A DNA stretch of 64,000 bases from Pararhodobacter oceanensis (GCF_003076755.1 NZ_QDKM01000006.1:62001-126000), one strand, 5' to 3'. Positions 43,574 through 52,925 are shown, counted from the first letter of the stretch. Translations and numbers: made by a program. Notes: generated by a model from the letters alone, not told the origin.

Positions 43574-43587
43574 TTGACCGAGGTCAA
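43574..43587. promoter_or_regulatory. FNR-type box upstream of ccoG
   Basis: TTGACCGAGGTCAA, a perfect palindrome of the TTGA-N6-TCAA core. Class II geometry predicts transcription from about 43622, 25 bases before the ccoG start. Confidence 0.8.
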
Positions 43588-43646
43588 GGCTCGATGGCGA
43601 GCCGCGTGGAAATCACGCTGTTAGTTACCCAATAGGAGCGCAACCC

Positions 43647-45068
43647 GTGAGTTCGTCCCAAGAAGAACTGTATTCCAAGCGTGAGCCGATTTTCCCGCGT
43701 CGGGTCTACGGTGCGTTTCGCAATCTGAAATGGTATCTGATGGCGATCACGCTGGGGATCTATTACCTTACGCCGTGGATCCGCTGGGACCGTGGCCCCG
43801 AGATGCCCGATCAGGCGGTGCTGATTGACCTCGCCAACCGGCGATTCTTCTTTTTCATGATCGAAATCTGGCCGCATGAATTCTATTTCGTCGCCGGTCT
43901 GTTGATCATGGCGGGGATCGGGCTGTTCCTGTTTACCTCGGCGCTGGGGCGGGTGTGGTGCGGCTATGCCTGCCCGCAGACCGTCTGGACCGACCTGTTC
44001 ATTCTGGTCGAACGCTGGATCGAGGGCGACCGCAACGCCCGCCTGCGCCTGCACCGGCAGAAATGGGGCGCCGAGAAGATCCGCAAATACGGGTTGAAAT
44101 GGATCGTCTGGCTGTTGATCGGCCTCGCCACCGGCGGCGCTTGGGTGTTCTATTTCACCGATGCGCCGACGCTGCTGCGCGATCTGCTGGCCTTCGAGGC
44201 GCATCCGATTGCCTATATCACCATCGTTTTCCTGACCCTGACCACATTTCTGTTTGGCGGCTTCTTCCGTGAGCAGATCTGCATTTACGCCTGCCCGTGG
44301 CCGCGGATTCAGGCGGCGATGATGGACGAATCGACGATCACCATCGCCTACCGCGACTGGCGCGGCGAGCCGCGCGGCGCAAGGCGCAAGGGCGGCGAGG
44401 ATGAGAACCTCGGCGATTGCATCGACTGTATGGCCTGCGTCAATGTCTGCCCGATGGGCATTGATATCCGCGACGGGCAGCAGCTGGCCTGTATCACCTG
44501 CGGACTCTGCATCGACGCCTGCAACGACATTATGGACAAGGTCGGCAAGCCGCGCGGCTTGATCGGCTATATGGCGCTGACCGACGAGACCCGCGAACGC
44601 GCCGGCGAGACGCCGCGCTCGGTCTGGCGCCATGTGTTCCGCCCGCGCACCATCGTCTACACCGTGCTCTGGAGCGGGATCGGGCTGGGCCTATTGGTGG
44701 CGCTGTTTGTGCGCGCCGATGTCGATATGTCGATCTCGCCGATCCGCAACCCGACGCATGTGGTGCTTTCGGATGGCTCGGTGCGCAACGCCTATGACAT
44801 CCGCCTGCGCAATATGTTCCTTGAGGCGCGTGATTTCACCCTTTCGGTGGCCGATCACGAGGGGATCACCCTGACCATCGAGGGCGTCGAAGGGCGCACG
44901 GTGACGGTGGGGCCGGATGAGCAACTCAACCAGCGGGTCTATCTGACCTCGGCGCCCGATGCGCCCGAGACCCGGGAGCTGGTGACGCCGGTGCGGATCT
45001 GGGTGGGCGTGGCCGATGAAAACGATCGCATATATGGTGAAACAGTCTTTAACGGGCGGGCGCAGTGA
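43647..45068 (+). CDS. ccoG: Cytochrome oxidase accessory protein CcoG (RdxB/FixG)
   Basis: A 473-residue membrane protein with about five segments. It has a membrane-linked CXXXCP motif (VWCGYACPQTVW), a second CIYACPW and two ferredoxin-like 4Fe-4S motifs, CIDCMACVNVCP and CITCGLCIDAC. CcoG reduces copper for cbb3 assembly. The start is GTG with AGGAG upstream. Its stop overlaps ccoH by one base (TGATG). Confidence 0.94.
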   Translation: MSSSQEELYSKREPIFPRRVYGAFRNLKWYLMAITLGIYYLTPWIRWDRGPEMPDQAVLIDLANRRFFFFMIEIWPHEFYFVAGLLIMAGIGLFLFTSALGRVWCGYACPQTVWTDLFILVERWIEGDRNARLRLHRQKWGAEKIRKYGLKWIVWLLIGLATGGAWVFYFTDAPTLLRDLLAFEAHPIAYITIVFLTLTTFLFGGFFREQICIYACPWPRIQAAMMDESTITIAYRDWRGEPRGARRKGGEDENLGDCIDCMACVNVCPMGIDIRDGQQLACITCGLCIDACNDIMDKVGKPRGLIGYMALTDETRERAGETPRSVWRHVFRPRTIVYTVLWSGIGLGLLVALFVRADVDMSISPIRNPTHVVLSDGSVRNAYDIRLRNMFLEARDFTLSVADHEGITLTIEGVEGRTVTVGPDEQLNQRVYLTSAPDAPETRELVTPVRIWVGVADENDRIYGETVFNGRAQ

Positions 45069-45535
45069 TGGCATCTTCTGGAACCAAGGAATTGACCGGC
45101 CGCGGGGTGTTGATCATCACCGTTTCGGCCTTTGCAGTGATCGTCGGGGTCAATCTGTTGATGGCCTATTTTGCGGTTAACACCTTCCCCGGGCTTGAGG
45201 TGCGCAACTCCTATGTCGCGAGCCAAGGCTTCAATGACCTGCTCGAGCGCCAGCGCGCCTTGGGCTGGGCCACCGAGGCGGGGTTGAGCAACGGGCAATT
45301 GCGCGTCGAGATCACCACTGCCGAGGGCACCCCCGCACCGCTGGCCAGTCTGAGCGCCACCTTGGGCCGCCCGACCACCGCGCGCGAGGATTTCGATCCC
45401 GAGTTGCGTTTTGACGGGCAGGCCTATGTCGCCGATGTCGATGTGGATTACGGCAACTGGAACCTAGTGCTGCAGGCCATGGCCGCGGATGGCACCGAAT
45501 TTCGCCAGCGCATCGGTCTGGTCCACCACCGCTGA
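45068..45535 (+). CDS. ccoH: FixH/CcoH assembly protein
   Basis: A 155-residue single-pass membrane protein with N-terminal LIITVSAFAVIVGVNLLMAY and a periplasmic domain. The motif GLEVRNSYVASQGFNDLL is typical of FixH/RdxH. It is required for stable cbb3 assembly. The ATG at 45068 overlaps the ccoG stop. Confidence 0.92.
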   Translation: MASSGTKELTGRGVLIITVSAFAVIVGVNLLMAYFAVNTFPGLEVRNSYVASQGFNDLLERQRALGWATEAGLSNGQLRVEITTAEGTPAPLASLSATLGRPTTAREDFDPELRFDGQAYVADVDVDYGNWNLVLQAMAADGTEFRQRIGLVHHR

Positions 45536-45545
45536 GGGCAAGTAG

Positions 45546-47741
45546 ATGAGCGACACACCGGTATTCTCCAGCGTTTCGGCCTGTCCCGCCTGCGCGGTCA
45601 CCCCTGCGGTGGTCGAGCGGGCCAGTGCCGCCGCAACCGACGCGGGCGGCAGGATCATGCTCTCGGTGCCGGATGCCCATTGCGCGCTCTGTATCTCGAC
45701 GGTGGAAAGCGACCTTGAGGCGATGGTGGGGGTGCGTTCGGCGCGGCTGAACCTGACCCTGCGCCGCGTCTCGGTCGATGCCGAGGCCAGCGTGGGTGCG
45801 GCGGATGTGATCGCGCGGCTCAAGACGCTGGGCTACGCCGCCTATGAGCTGGACCCCGGCACGCTGTCGATGACCCAGACCGACAAACAGGGCCGCGATC
45901 TGTTGATGCGGCTGGGTGTGGCCGGGTTCAGTATGATGAATATCATGCTGCTGTCGGTGGCGGTCTGGTCCGGTGCCACCGATGCCACACGCGATCTGTT
46001 CCATCTGATCTCGGCCGCGATTGCCGTACCGACGGTGGCATTTTCCGCGCAGCCGTTCTTTCGCCGTGCCTATGCGGGGCTGCGCATGGGGCGGATGGAT
46101 ATGGATTTCCCGATCTCGCTGGCGATTGTGCTGGCGACGTCGATTTCCTTTTACGAGACGCTGAAGGGCGGGCAGCACGCCTATTTCGACGCGGCCGTCA
46201 TGCTGACGTTTTTCCTGCTGGCGGGGCGTTATCTGGATTTCCGCACCCGCGCGGTGGCGCGTTCGGCGGCGCAGGAATTGGCCGCGCTGGAAGTGCCGCG
46301 CGCGATCCGGCTGACCGGTGACGCGGAAGAGACCGTCTCGGTGGCCGATCTGGCGGTTGGGGATGCTGTATTGGTGCGCCCCGGTGGCCGTATTCCGGTT
46401 GACGGGGTGGTGGTCGCGGGCACCTCGGAAATCGACCTGTCGCTCCTGACCGGCGAGACCCTGCCCGAATTCGCCGGTCCCGAGACCGTGGTCGCGGCGG
46501 GGGCGGTCAATCTGACCGGCCCGCTGACCCTGCGGGTGACGGCGGCGGGCAAGGACAGCTCCCTGCACCGGATGGCCGATCTGGTGGCGGTGGCCGAGAA
46601 CGCGCGCAACAAATACACCACGCTGGCGCAGCGCGCGGCGCGGATCTACTCGCCCTCGGTGCATCTGCTGTCGCTGGCGGCGTTTTTCGTCTGGCTCTGG
46701 ATCACCGGCGGTGATGTGCGGTTCTCGCTCAATGTTGCCGCCGCAACGCTGATCATCACCTGCCCCTGTGCTCTCGGGTTGGCGGTGCCTGCGGTGGTCA
46801 CCGCCGCTTCGGGCACGCTGTTCCGCGACGGTATGCTGATCAAGGACGGCTCGGCGCTGGAGCGTCTGGCGCAGGTCGATACGGTGGTGTTTGACAAGAC
46901 CGGCACGCTGACCATGGGCACGCCCGAGCCGGTCAATCTGGACGCGCTCGGCCCCGAGGCGCTGCAGGTGGCGGCGGCTTTGGGCGTGGGCTCGTCGCAT
47001 CCTCTGGCGATGTCACTGGCAGCCGCGGCGCGGGCGCGGGGCGTGGTGCCGGCAGTGCTGGAGGATATTACCGAAGTGCCCGGCCACGGGGTGCAGGCAC
47101 AGTGGAACGGGCAGCGCGTGCGGTTGGGCCGCGCCAGTTGGGTCGGCGCCGAGGCGCTGGAGGTAACTGCCGCCTATCTGGCGATTGGCGCGGCGCCAGT
47201 GCAGCCGGTGGAATTCGCCGACCGCTTGCGTCCCGGGGCGGCCGAGGCGGTGGCGGCGTTTCAGGCGCGTGGCAAACAGGTGAAGCTGATTTCCGGCGAT
47301 GTGGCGGGCGCGGTCGGCGATCTGGCGGCACGGCTGGGGATCAGCGACTGGCAGGCCGAGGCGCTGCCGCAGGATAAGGCCGATGCAATCACCGCCCTGC
47401 AGGCCGAGGGGCATAAGGTGCTGATGGTTGGTGACGGGCTCAATGACACGGTGGCGCTGACCGCGGCGCATGTCTCGATCTCGCCGGCCTCGGCGCTGGA
47501 TGCGGCGCGGGTGGCCTCGGATATCGTGCTTTTGGGCGCGTCGCTGGCACCGCTGCCCGATGCGCAGCGCACCGCCACCCGCGCAGTGCGCCGCATCCGC
47601 GAGAATTTCGCGATCTGCTTTACCTATAACATCTGCGCGGTGCCGATTGCGCTGTTCGGCTTTGCCTCGCCCTTGCTGGCAGCCTTGGCAATGTCGGCCT
47701 CGTCGATTACTGTTTGCCTGAACGCGCTACGGCTCAGATAG
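45546..47741 (+). CDS. ccoI: Copper-transporting P1B-ATPase CcoI
   Basis: A 731-residue P-type ATPase. It has a metal-binding domain with CALC in the N-terminus and a further CPAC pair before it, a TGE motif (SLLTGETLPE), the membrane CPC motif in ITCPCALGLAV, the phosphorylation motif DKTGTLTMG, SSHPLAMSL in the nucleotide domain, and GDGLNDTVAL. It exports copper for insertion into cbb3. The family is slow but essential for assembly. Ten bases separate it from ccoH. Confidence 0.94.
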   Translation: MSDTPVFSSVSACPACAVTPAVVERASAAATDAGGRIMLSVPDAHCALCISTVESDLEAMVGVRSARLNLTLRRVSVDAEASVGAADVIARLKTLGYAAYELDPGTLSMTQTDKQGRDLLMRLGVAGFSMMNIMLLSVAVWSGATDATRDLFHLISAAIAVPTVAFSAQPFFRRAYAGLRMGRMDMDFPISLAIVLATSISFYETLKGGQHAYFDAAVMLTFFLLAGRYLDFRTRAVARSAAQELAALEVPRAIRLTGDAEETVSVADLAVGDAVLVRPGGRIPVDGVVVAGTSEIDLSLLTGETLPEFAGPETVVAAGAVNLTGPLTLRVTAAGKDSSLHRMADLVAVAENARNKYTTLAQRAARIYSPSVHLLSLAAFFVWLWITGGDVRFSLNVAAATLIITCPCALGLAVPAVVTAASGTLFRDGMLIKDGSALERLAQVDTVVFDKTGTLTMGTPEPVNLDALGPEALQVAAALGVGSSHPLAMSLAAAARARGVVPAVLEDITEVPGHGVQAQWNGQRVRLGRASWVGAEALEVTAAYLAIGAAPVQPVEFADRLRPGAAEAVAAFQARGKQVKLISGDVAGAVGDLAARLGISDWQAEALPQDKADAITALQAEGHKVLMVGDGLNDTVALTAAHVSISPASALDAARVASDIVLLGASLAPLPDAQRTATRAVRRIRENFAICFTYNICAVPIALFGFASPLLAALAMSASSITVCLNALRLR

Positions 47742-47828
47742 GCCCTGCGCGCAGGGCGCAATCTATCGCCCGCGCCTGCGCGTTTCGCACCAGACCCGCC
47801 GGAGGTTCCGGCAGAAGGACGGCACAAG

Positions 47829-47987
47829 ATGGAAGTTCTTGCGGTATTGATTCCGGTGTCCCTGTTCTTGGGGATGGGCGGGTTGCTGGCCTTCTGGTGG
47901 ACGCTGAAACGCGGCCAATACGACGATCCCGAAGGCGATAGCCGCCGCATCCTGCGTGGCGATTACGACGACCACCCGAAACCCTGA
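47829..47987 (+). CDS. ccoS: cbb3-type oxidase assembly protein CcoS
   Basis: A 52-residue protein: MEVLAVLIPVSLFLGMGGLL begins with one membrane segment, followed by AFWWTLKRGQYDDPEGDSRR and an acidic end. The motif WTLKRGQYDDPEGD is the signature of CcoS/FixS, which is needed for heme and copper cofactor insertion into CcoN. It follows ccoI after 87 bases. A purine-rich AAGGA precedes the ATG. Confidence 0.92.
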   Translation: MEVLAVLIPVSLFLGMGGLLAFWWTLKRGQYDDPEGDSRRILRGDYDDHPKP

Positions 47988-48039
47988 GCAGCGGGGAAGG
48001 GGGAGTGCCCGATTGCGCGGATGATTTGCCGCCGCGGGC

Positions 48040-48069
48040 TTGACCTTTGGCCGCCGCGCACTCTTATTA
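48040..48069 (+). promoter_or_regulatory. Putative promoter of sodB
   Basis: TTGACC at 48040-48045 and TTATTA at 48064-48069 with an 18-base spacer. The -10 is a moderate match. It lies 33-62 bases before the sodB start. Confidence 0.45.
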
Positions 48070-48101
48070 CCCTGAACCGAGTGCCAAAAAAGGAATCTGA
48101 T

Positions 48102-48701
48102 ATGTCATTTACCCTGCCCGACCTTCCCTATGCCCATGATGCGCTTGCCGCGCTGGGGATGAGCGCCGAAACGCTGGAATATCACCACGACCTGCACCAC
48201 AAGGCCTATGTCGACAATGGCAACAAGCTGATTGCCGGCACCGAGTGGGAAGGCAAATCGCTGGAAGAGATCGTCAAAGGCACCTATCAGGCCGGTGCGG
48301 TGGCGCAGAACGGTATCTTCAACAACGCGTCGCAGCATTGGAACCACGCCCAGTTTTGGGAAATGATGGGGCCGGGTGGCAAGTCCATGCCCTCGGAGCT
48401 GGAAGCCGCGCTGACCGAGAGCTTTGGCTCGGTCGATGAGTTCAAGTCGCAGTTCTCCGCGGCCGGTGCCGGTCAGTTCGGCTCGGGCTGGTGCTGGCTG
48501 GTCAAGAATGCCGACGGCTCGCTGGCAGTGACCAAGACCGAAAACGGCGTCAACCCGCTGTGCTTTAACCAGACCGCGCTTCTGGGCTGCGATGTGTGGG
48601 AGCATTCCTATTACATCGATTTCCGCAACAAGCGTCCGGCCTATCTGACCAACTTCCTCGACAATCTGGTCAACTGGGAAAACGTCGCCTCGCGGATGTA
48701 A
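48102..48701 (+). CDS. sodB: Superoxide dismutase, Fe/Mn type
   Basis: A 199-residue SodB-type dismutase. Metal ligands are in the expected motifs: LEYHHDLHHKAYVDN (first His), NNASQHWNHAQFW (second His) and CDVWEHSYYIDF (Asp and His). The Gly/Gln pattern GAGQFGSGWCWLV fits the Fe form. The ATG at 48102 has AAAGGA seven bases before it; the frame opens at 48021. A strong terminator follows. Its place after the cbb3 genes suits defence against superoxide during oxygen shifts. Confidence 0.95.
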   Translation: MSFTLPDLPYAHDALAALGMSAETLEYHHDLHHKAYVDNGNKLIAGTEWEGKSLEEIVKGTYQAGAVAQNGIFNNASQHWNHAQFWEMMGPGGKSMPSELEAALTESFGSVDEFKSQFSAAGAGQFGSGWCWLVKNADGSLAVTKTENGVNPLCFNQTALLGCDVWEHSYYIDFRNKRPAYLTNFLDNLVNWENVASRM

Positions 48702-48744
48702 GCGCTGGCGGTAATCGCTGACGGTCTTTGGACCGGTGAAATTG

Positions 48745-48768
48745 AAAGGGGGCCTCGGCCCCCTTTTT
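48745..48768 (+). terminator. Rho-independent terminator of sodB
   Basis: AAAGGGGGCC-TC-GGCCCCCTTTTT, a ten-base-pair stem with a T-run, about 45 bases after the stop codon. One of the clearest terminators in the window. Confidence 0.85.
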
Positions 48769-48784
48769 GCTATTCCAAGAACAG

Positions 48785-48854
48785 CGGGGGCTTTGCCCCC
48801 TCACGCGCGCGGCGCGTTCACCCCCAGGATATTTGCGGCATAAAGTGGGGGCGG
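48785..48854 (+). repeat. Repeat B, copy 3 (GGCATAAAG subtype)
   Basis: GGGGGCTTTGCCCCC hairpin, then TTCACCCCCAGGATATTTG and GGCATAAAGTGGGGGCGG. It abuts the stop codon of the PanC-like gene, whose TCA begins at 48855. Confidence 0.85.
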
Positions 48855-49736
48855 TCAGGGCGCTGGCTGGGTTTGGGGCGGTGTTGGGCAGGGGCCAGCC
48901 TCGTCTTGGCCTGCGGCCAAGTCATCCCCGGGATCGGCGGGGGTGACCACGCGGTGATCGAGCAGGAGTGTGCGGCCAAAGCGCACCGCCAGCAGGATCA
49001 CCGCGGGCGCGGTGAGCGGGCCGGAGATGCTGTGCAGCGTGGCGGCGCAGCGGATGTCGGCGCTTTGCAGATCGGCGCGGGGTTCGGATTGGATATGGGC
49101 GGCGACCCAGGCGCGCAGCCGCGAGGCGGTGAGGCCGGTTTTCGCCATCGCTTCGGCCTGGGTGAGGGCGCGGTTCAGGCAGAGCGCGGCTGCGCGGTCC
49201 GCGGGCGCGAGGGCCTGATTGCGCAGGGAGAGCGCCAGCCCGTCGCTGTCGCGCAGGGTGGCGGTAGCAACGATGCGCACAGGGATATGCAGATCGCGGC
49301 AGGTCTGGCGGATCGCGGCGAGTTCCTGAAAATCCTTCTCGCCGAAACAGGCGACATCGGGCTGGATGATGTTAAGGAGCCGCGTGACCTCGGTGGATCT
49401 GGCGCGGAAATGCTTGGGGAAATAGCGCCCGAGGAGGGATTTGCCCAAAGTGACCGGCTCGACGATGGTTTGCGCATCCGCGGGCGCGAATTCGGCGGGC
49501 TCGGGCACAAATACCGCGTCAACACCGCTGGCTTGCAGTTGCGCAGTGGTCTGGGTGTCGGGGGGCTCGGTGAGGCTGGCGATCACCCGGCTGCACTCGG
49601 CTTTCGCCTGCGCGATCAACGCCAGATGACCAGCGTGGAGCCCGCGGCTCAGCGGCACCAGCGCGACGCTTTCGCCCTGCGTGCGGAACCCTGCGCTTTG
49701 CGCGCGGATGTCTTGGAGGCTGCGCGTCACATACAT
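48855..49736 (-). CDS. PanC-like protein (pantoate-beta-alanine ligase family, divergent)
   Basis: A 293-residue protein resembling pantothenate synthetase. The nucleotide-binding motif is RGLHAGHLALI (His34, His37), and FGEKDFQELAAIRQ keeps the catalytic Lys/Asp/Gln. However, the usual PTMG is replaced by PLSR, the HFxGVxT segment reads HFRARST, and the signature MSSRN is LSLRN. It may be a paralog of changed specificity rather than the housekeeping PanC. ATG 49736 is chosen as it matches family starts. No panB is nearby; it is divergent from the flavoprotein gene. Confidence 0.7.
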   Translation of the reverse strand: MYVTRSLQDIRAQSAGFRTQGESVALVPLSRGLHAGHLALIAQAKAECSRVIASLTEPPDTQTTAQLQASGVDAVFVPEPAEFAPADAQTIVEPVTLGKSLLGRYFPKHFRARSTEVTRLLNIIQPDVACFGEKDFQELAAIRQTCRDLHIPVRIVATATLRDSDGLALSLRNQALAPADRAAALCLNRALTQAEAMAKTGLTASRLRAWVAAHIQSEPRADLQSADIRCAATLHSISGPLTAPAVILLAVRFGRTLLLDHRVVTPADPGDDLAAGQDEAGPCPTPPQTQPAP

Positions 49737-49938
49737 GGGCGGGGTCCGGTTGGCGGTGTTCGGCCGGTGATAGCGCGACAGGCCGCGGGCGGCAATCGGG
49801 CTGAGCGGCGGGGCGATGGTATCGATGGGTTTGGCGCCGCGCGGGTCGTTTTCGCGCGCACTTGGGTCGGGTGCATTTGCTCGCTGCGGGCGCGGACCTG
49901 CGAAACCTTGGCAAGGATTGAAATCGGAGTGCGGCGTG

Positions 49939-52452
49939 ATGAATACCCCAGTGAAAACCCACGTGAAAGCCCTTGTCGTTGGCGGCGGTGCGGTGGGCAC
50001 CGGCATTGCCTATCATCTGGCCAAAGCGGGCTGGGACACGATGCTGGTCGAGCGCGACGAGTTGACCTCGGGCTCGACATGGCATGCGGCGGGTCTGCTG
50101 CCGCTGTTCAACATGTCCTATGCGACCACGCATATCCATAAATACTCGGTCGATTTTTACAAAAGCCTTGAGGCAGAGACCGGGTTGAACGCCGGTTTTG
50201 CCGTGGTTGGCAATCTGCGTATGGCGCAGACGCAAGAGCGGATGGATGAGTATATGCTCTATTCCTCGGTCGCCGAGACGGCGGGGGTATATCATGAATT
50301 CCTCACGCCCGCACAGATCAAGGAGCGCTGGCCGCTGATCAATACCGAGGATCTGAAGGGCGCGCTCTATCATCCGCAGGACGGTTATATTAACCCTGCC
50401 GATGTGACCCAGGCGATGGCCAAGGGCGCGCGCCAGCACGGTGCCACCATCGAGCGTAAGGTGCAGGTGAATGGATACCGCTGGACCGGCGAGGCCTGGG
50501 TGGTGAGCTGCGAGCGGATGGCGGAGAAGGGCGGGCGGCTGGTGCCTTCGGGCGAGGTGTTCGAGATCACCGCCGAACATGTGGTCACCGCCACCGGCAA
50601 CCATGCGCAGCGCACCGCAAAGCTGTTGGGCATCAAAATCCCCGCGATCCCCGTCGAGCATCAGTTCATCGTTATGGACAAGGATCCGGCGCTGGTTGAG
50701 TGGCGCAAGGCGGGCAATCCCGAGCATCCGGTGATCCGCGATGCCGATGCGCAATCCTATGTGCGCGAGGAGCGCGGCGGCTGGATATTGGGCGTCTATG
50801 AGCAGGGCGCACCGGCGCGGTTTGACTATGCGGTGCCGGATAGTTTCCGCGCTGATCTGTTCCAGCTGGATCTGGAGCGGATCGAGGATCAATACGCGGC
50901 GATGATCGCGCGGATCCCGTCCTGCGAAGAGAGCGGTCTTAAGGATGATTTCAACGGGCCGATTTGCTATACGCCGGACGGCAATCCGCTGGTCGGCCCG
51001 GCACCCGGACTGCGCAATATGTGGCTGGCCGAGGGGTTCAGCTTTGGCATCACCGCTGCCGGTGGCACCGGCTATTATCTGGCGCAGATGATGACCGAAG
51101 GCGAGGCCGAGATCGATATGGCCAGCCTTGATCCCAAGCGTTACGGCGACTGGATGACCACGGAATATGCGGCGCGCAAGAATGAGGAAAGCTATGCGCA
51201 TGTCTATATTCTGCACCACCCCGATGAAGAGCGCGAAGCCTGTCGTCCGCTGCGTACCACGCCGGTTTACGACCGGCAAAAGGCGCTGGGCGCGCAGTTC
51301 GGGCAGGTGAATGGCTGGGAGCGGCCGAATTATTTTGGCCCCTTGGATGCGCCGTCAAATTTCGACCATGACGGGCGCTCGTTCCGGCGTGGCGACTGGT
51401 GGCCATACGTCGAGGCCGAGGCGCGGGCGATCCGCGAGGGGGTCGGCATGATCGACGCCACTGCCTTCACCAAACATCTGGTGCGCGGCCCCGGTGCGAC
51501 GGCGTTTCTCGACCAGTTCACCTGCAACAAGCTGCCGAAGGTGGGGCGGATCAATCTGACCTATGCGCTGACCAGCCATGGCACGACGCGCACCGAATAC
51601 ACCATCGTGCGGCTGGCAGAGGATGAATATTATCTGGTCTCGGCAGGGGCCTGGACCGCCTATGACAGCGATTTCCTGCGCAAATCCGCCGAGGATTTCA
51701 TGGCGGCGGGTGGTGGTTACATCGACATTCATGATGTGACCACACAATGGGGTGTGTTTGCCGTGGCGGGGCCGAAGTCGCGCGATTTCCTCAATTCTTT
51801 GGTGCGCGATGCCGAGCCCGAGACGGTGCTGTCGAACAAGCGGTTCCCGTGGTTGTCGATGCGCGAGATCGAGTTGGGCATGTGTCCGGTGCGGGCGATC
51901 CGCGTGGCCTATACCGGCGAGCTGGGTTGGGAGCTGCATCATCCGATCGAGATGCAGGCCTATCTGTTCGACCAGTTGATGGCGGCGGGTGAGGATTTCG
52001 GGCTGAAGCTGGTCGGCGCGCGGGCGCAGAACTGGTTGCGGCAGGAGAAATCCTACCGTGCGTTCGGCAATGAGTTGGGCCGCGACGGCACGCCTTTGGA
52101 GGCCGATCTGCCGCGGTTCATCGACCAGTCCAAGGCGTTCCACGGCAAGGACGCGATGAATGCCACCGGTGTGCGCGGGAGATGCGTGACGGTGCTGATT
52201 GACGGGCCGGAGGATGCTGATCCATGGGGTCGCGAGGTGTTGCTGGTCGATGGGCAGAAGGTGGGCCGCCTGACCTCGGGCGGTTGGTCGGTGGCCTTTG
52301 GCAAGCAGATCGGCATGGGCTATGTGGCGCCGGAATATGCGGCGGTGGGCACCAAGTTGAAGCTGCGGATGCTGCGGCAGGAATGGGACGCGGAGGTGGT
52401 TGAGGACAGCCCCTATGACCCAACGAATGCGCGGATCAGGGTCGACGGGTAG
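49939..52452 (+). CDS. FAD-dependent dimethylglycine/sarcosine dehydrogenase-like protein
   Basis: An 837-residue two-domain protein. The N-terminal FAD (DAO) domain begins VKALVVGGGAVGTGIAYHLA and includes SGSTWHAAGLLP, whose His49 is at the place of covalent FAD attachment in dimethylglycine dehydrogenase. The C-terminal half is a GcvT-like folate-binding domain (AGAWTAYDSDFLRKSAEDF; GELGWELHHPIEM). The family demethylates N-methyl glycines and may pass the carbon to tetrahydrofolate. Substrate is not certain. The ATG at 49939 is preceded by GGAG; the frame extends upstream to 49816. Confidence 0.85.
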   Translation: MNTPVKTHVKALVVGGGAVGTGIAYHLAKAGWDTMLVERDELTSGSTWHAAGLLPLFNMSYATTHIHKYSVDFYKSLEAETGLNAGFAVVGNLRMAQTQERMDEYMLYSSVAETAGVYHEFLTPAQIKERWPLINTEDLKGALYHPQDGYINPADVTQAMAKGARQHGATIERKVQVNGYRWTGEAWVVSCERMAEKGGRLVPSGEVFEITAEHVVTATGNHAQRTAKLLGIKIPAIPVEHQFIVMDKDPALVEWRKAGNPEHPVIRDADAQSYVREERGGWILGVYEQGAPARFDYAVPDSFRADLFQLDLERIEDQYAAMIARIPSCEESGLKDDFNGPICYTPDGNPLVGPAPGLRNMWLAEGFSFGITAAGGTGYYLAQMMTEGEAEIDMASLDPKRYGDWMTTEYAARKNEESYAHVYILHHPDEEREACRPLRTTPVYDRQKALGAQFGQVNGWERPNYFGPLDAPSNFDHDGRSFRRGDWWPYVEAEARAIREGVGMIDATAFTKHLVRGPGATAFLDQFTCNKLPKVGRINLTYALTSHGTTRTEYTIVRLAEDEYYLVSAGAWTAYDSDFLRKSAEDFMAAGGGYIDIHDVTTQWGVFAVAGPKSRDFLNSLVRDAEPETVLSNKRFPWLSMREIELGMCPVRAIRVAYTGELGWELHHPIEMQAYLFDQLMAAGEDFGLKLVGARAQNWLRQEKSYRAFGNELGRDGTPLEADLPRFIDQSKAFHGKDAMNATGVRGRCVTVLIDGPEDADPWGREVLLVDGQKVGRLTSGGWSVAFGKQIGMGYVAPEYAAVGTKLKLRMLRQEWDAEVVEDSPYDPTNARIRVDG

Positions 52453-52631
52453 GGCCGCGAACTCTGCGCGGCGTAAAGGCGAAGCCGCCGCGCCTTTCCA
52501 AGCTGCGGGACGGGAGCCGAGGGGCAAGCAACGTGCTTTTTCGCGCGTTCCGTATCCTTGTACTGAACCGCGCGCCCACATTAGCAATTCGTCTACTTGA
52601 GGAGCGGCCCGCGGGCACGATCTACAACCGA

Positions 52632-52870
52632 GCGCATCGCCAGACCGCGGGATGGCGACCCGAGGGCGGAGCAGGGCGCTTTATGGTGCGGACTTCATCC
52701 ATCATTTGAGCGATGCGCTAACGGAACCCGATCGCCAGCCCTGGGGGCGGTCTGGCGATGCGCGGCGGCTTCGCCTTGATTCCGCGCAGCGCGATGTTCG
52801 ACCCGTGGTCGGCAGCCCGCGGTCTGGCAATGATCGACCCTTGGTCGCCAGCCCGCGGTCTGACGCTGCG
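52632..52870. repeat. Local 28-34 bp repeats, four copies
   Basis: A unit resembling GGTCGCCAGCCCGCGG followed by TCTGGCGATGCGC occurs at 52730-52763 (with a short insertion), 52807-52834 and 52843-52870, and as an inverted copy at 52632-52660. The rest of the gap 52453-52925 contains no gene that I can support. Confidence 0.65.
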
Positions 52871-52925
52871 GGGTTTGTCGTCAGCGGTTGACTTCGGCGG
52901 CTTTGGCTGGGTTTCGCGCTCGGTC

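Noticed and set aside
43259-43635. Overlapping frames between ccoP and ccoG
   Set aside because: Basic, Ala/Arg/Pro-rich products without ribosome sites; the region contains a terminator hairpin and an FNR-type box.
52632-52870. CRISPR array
   Set aside because: Units vary in spacing and direction, spacers are not of uniform length, and no cas genes are near.
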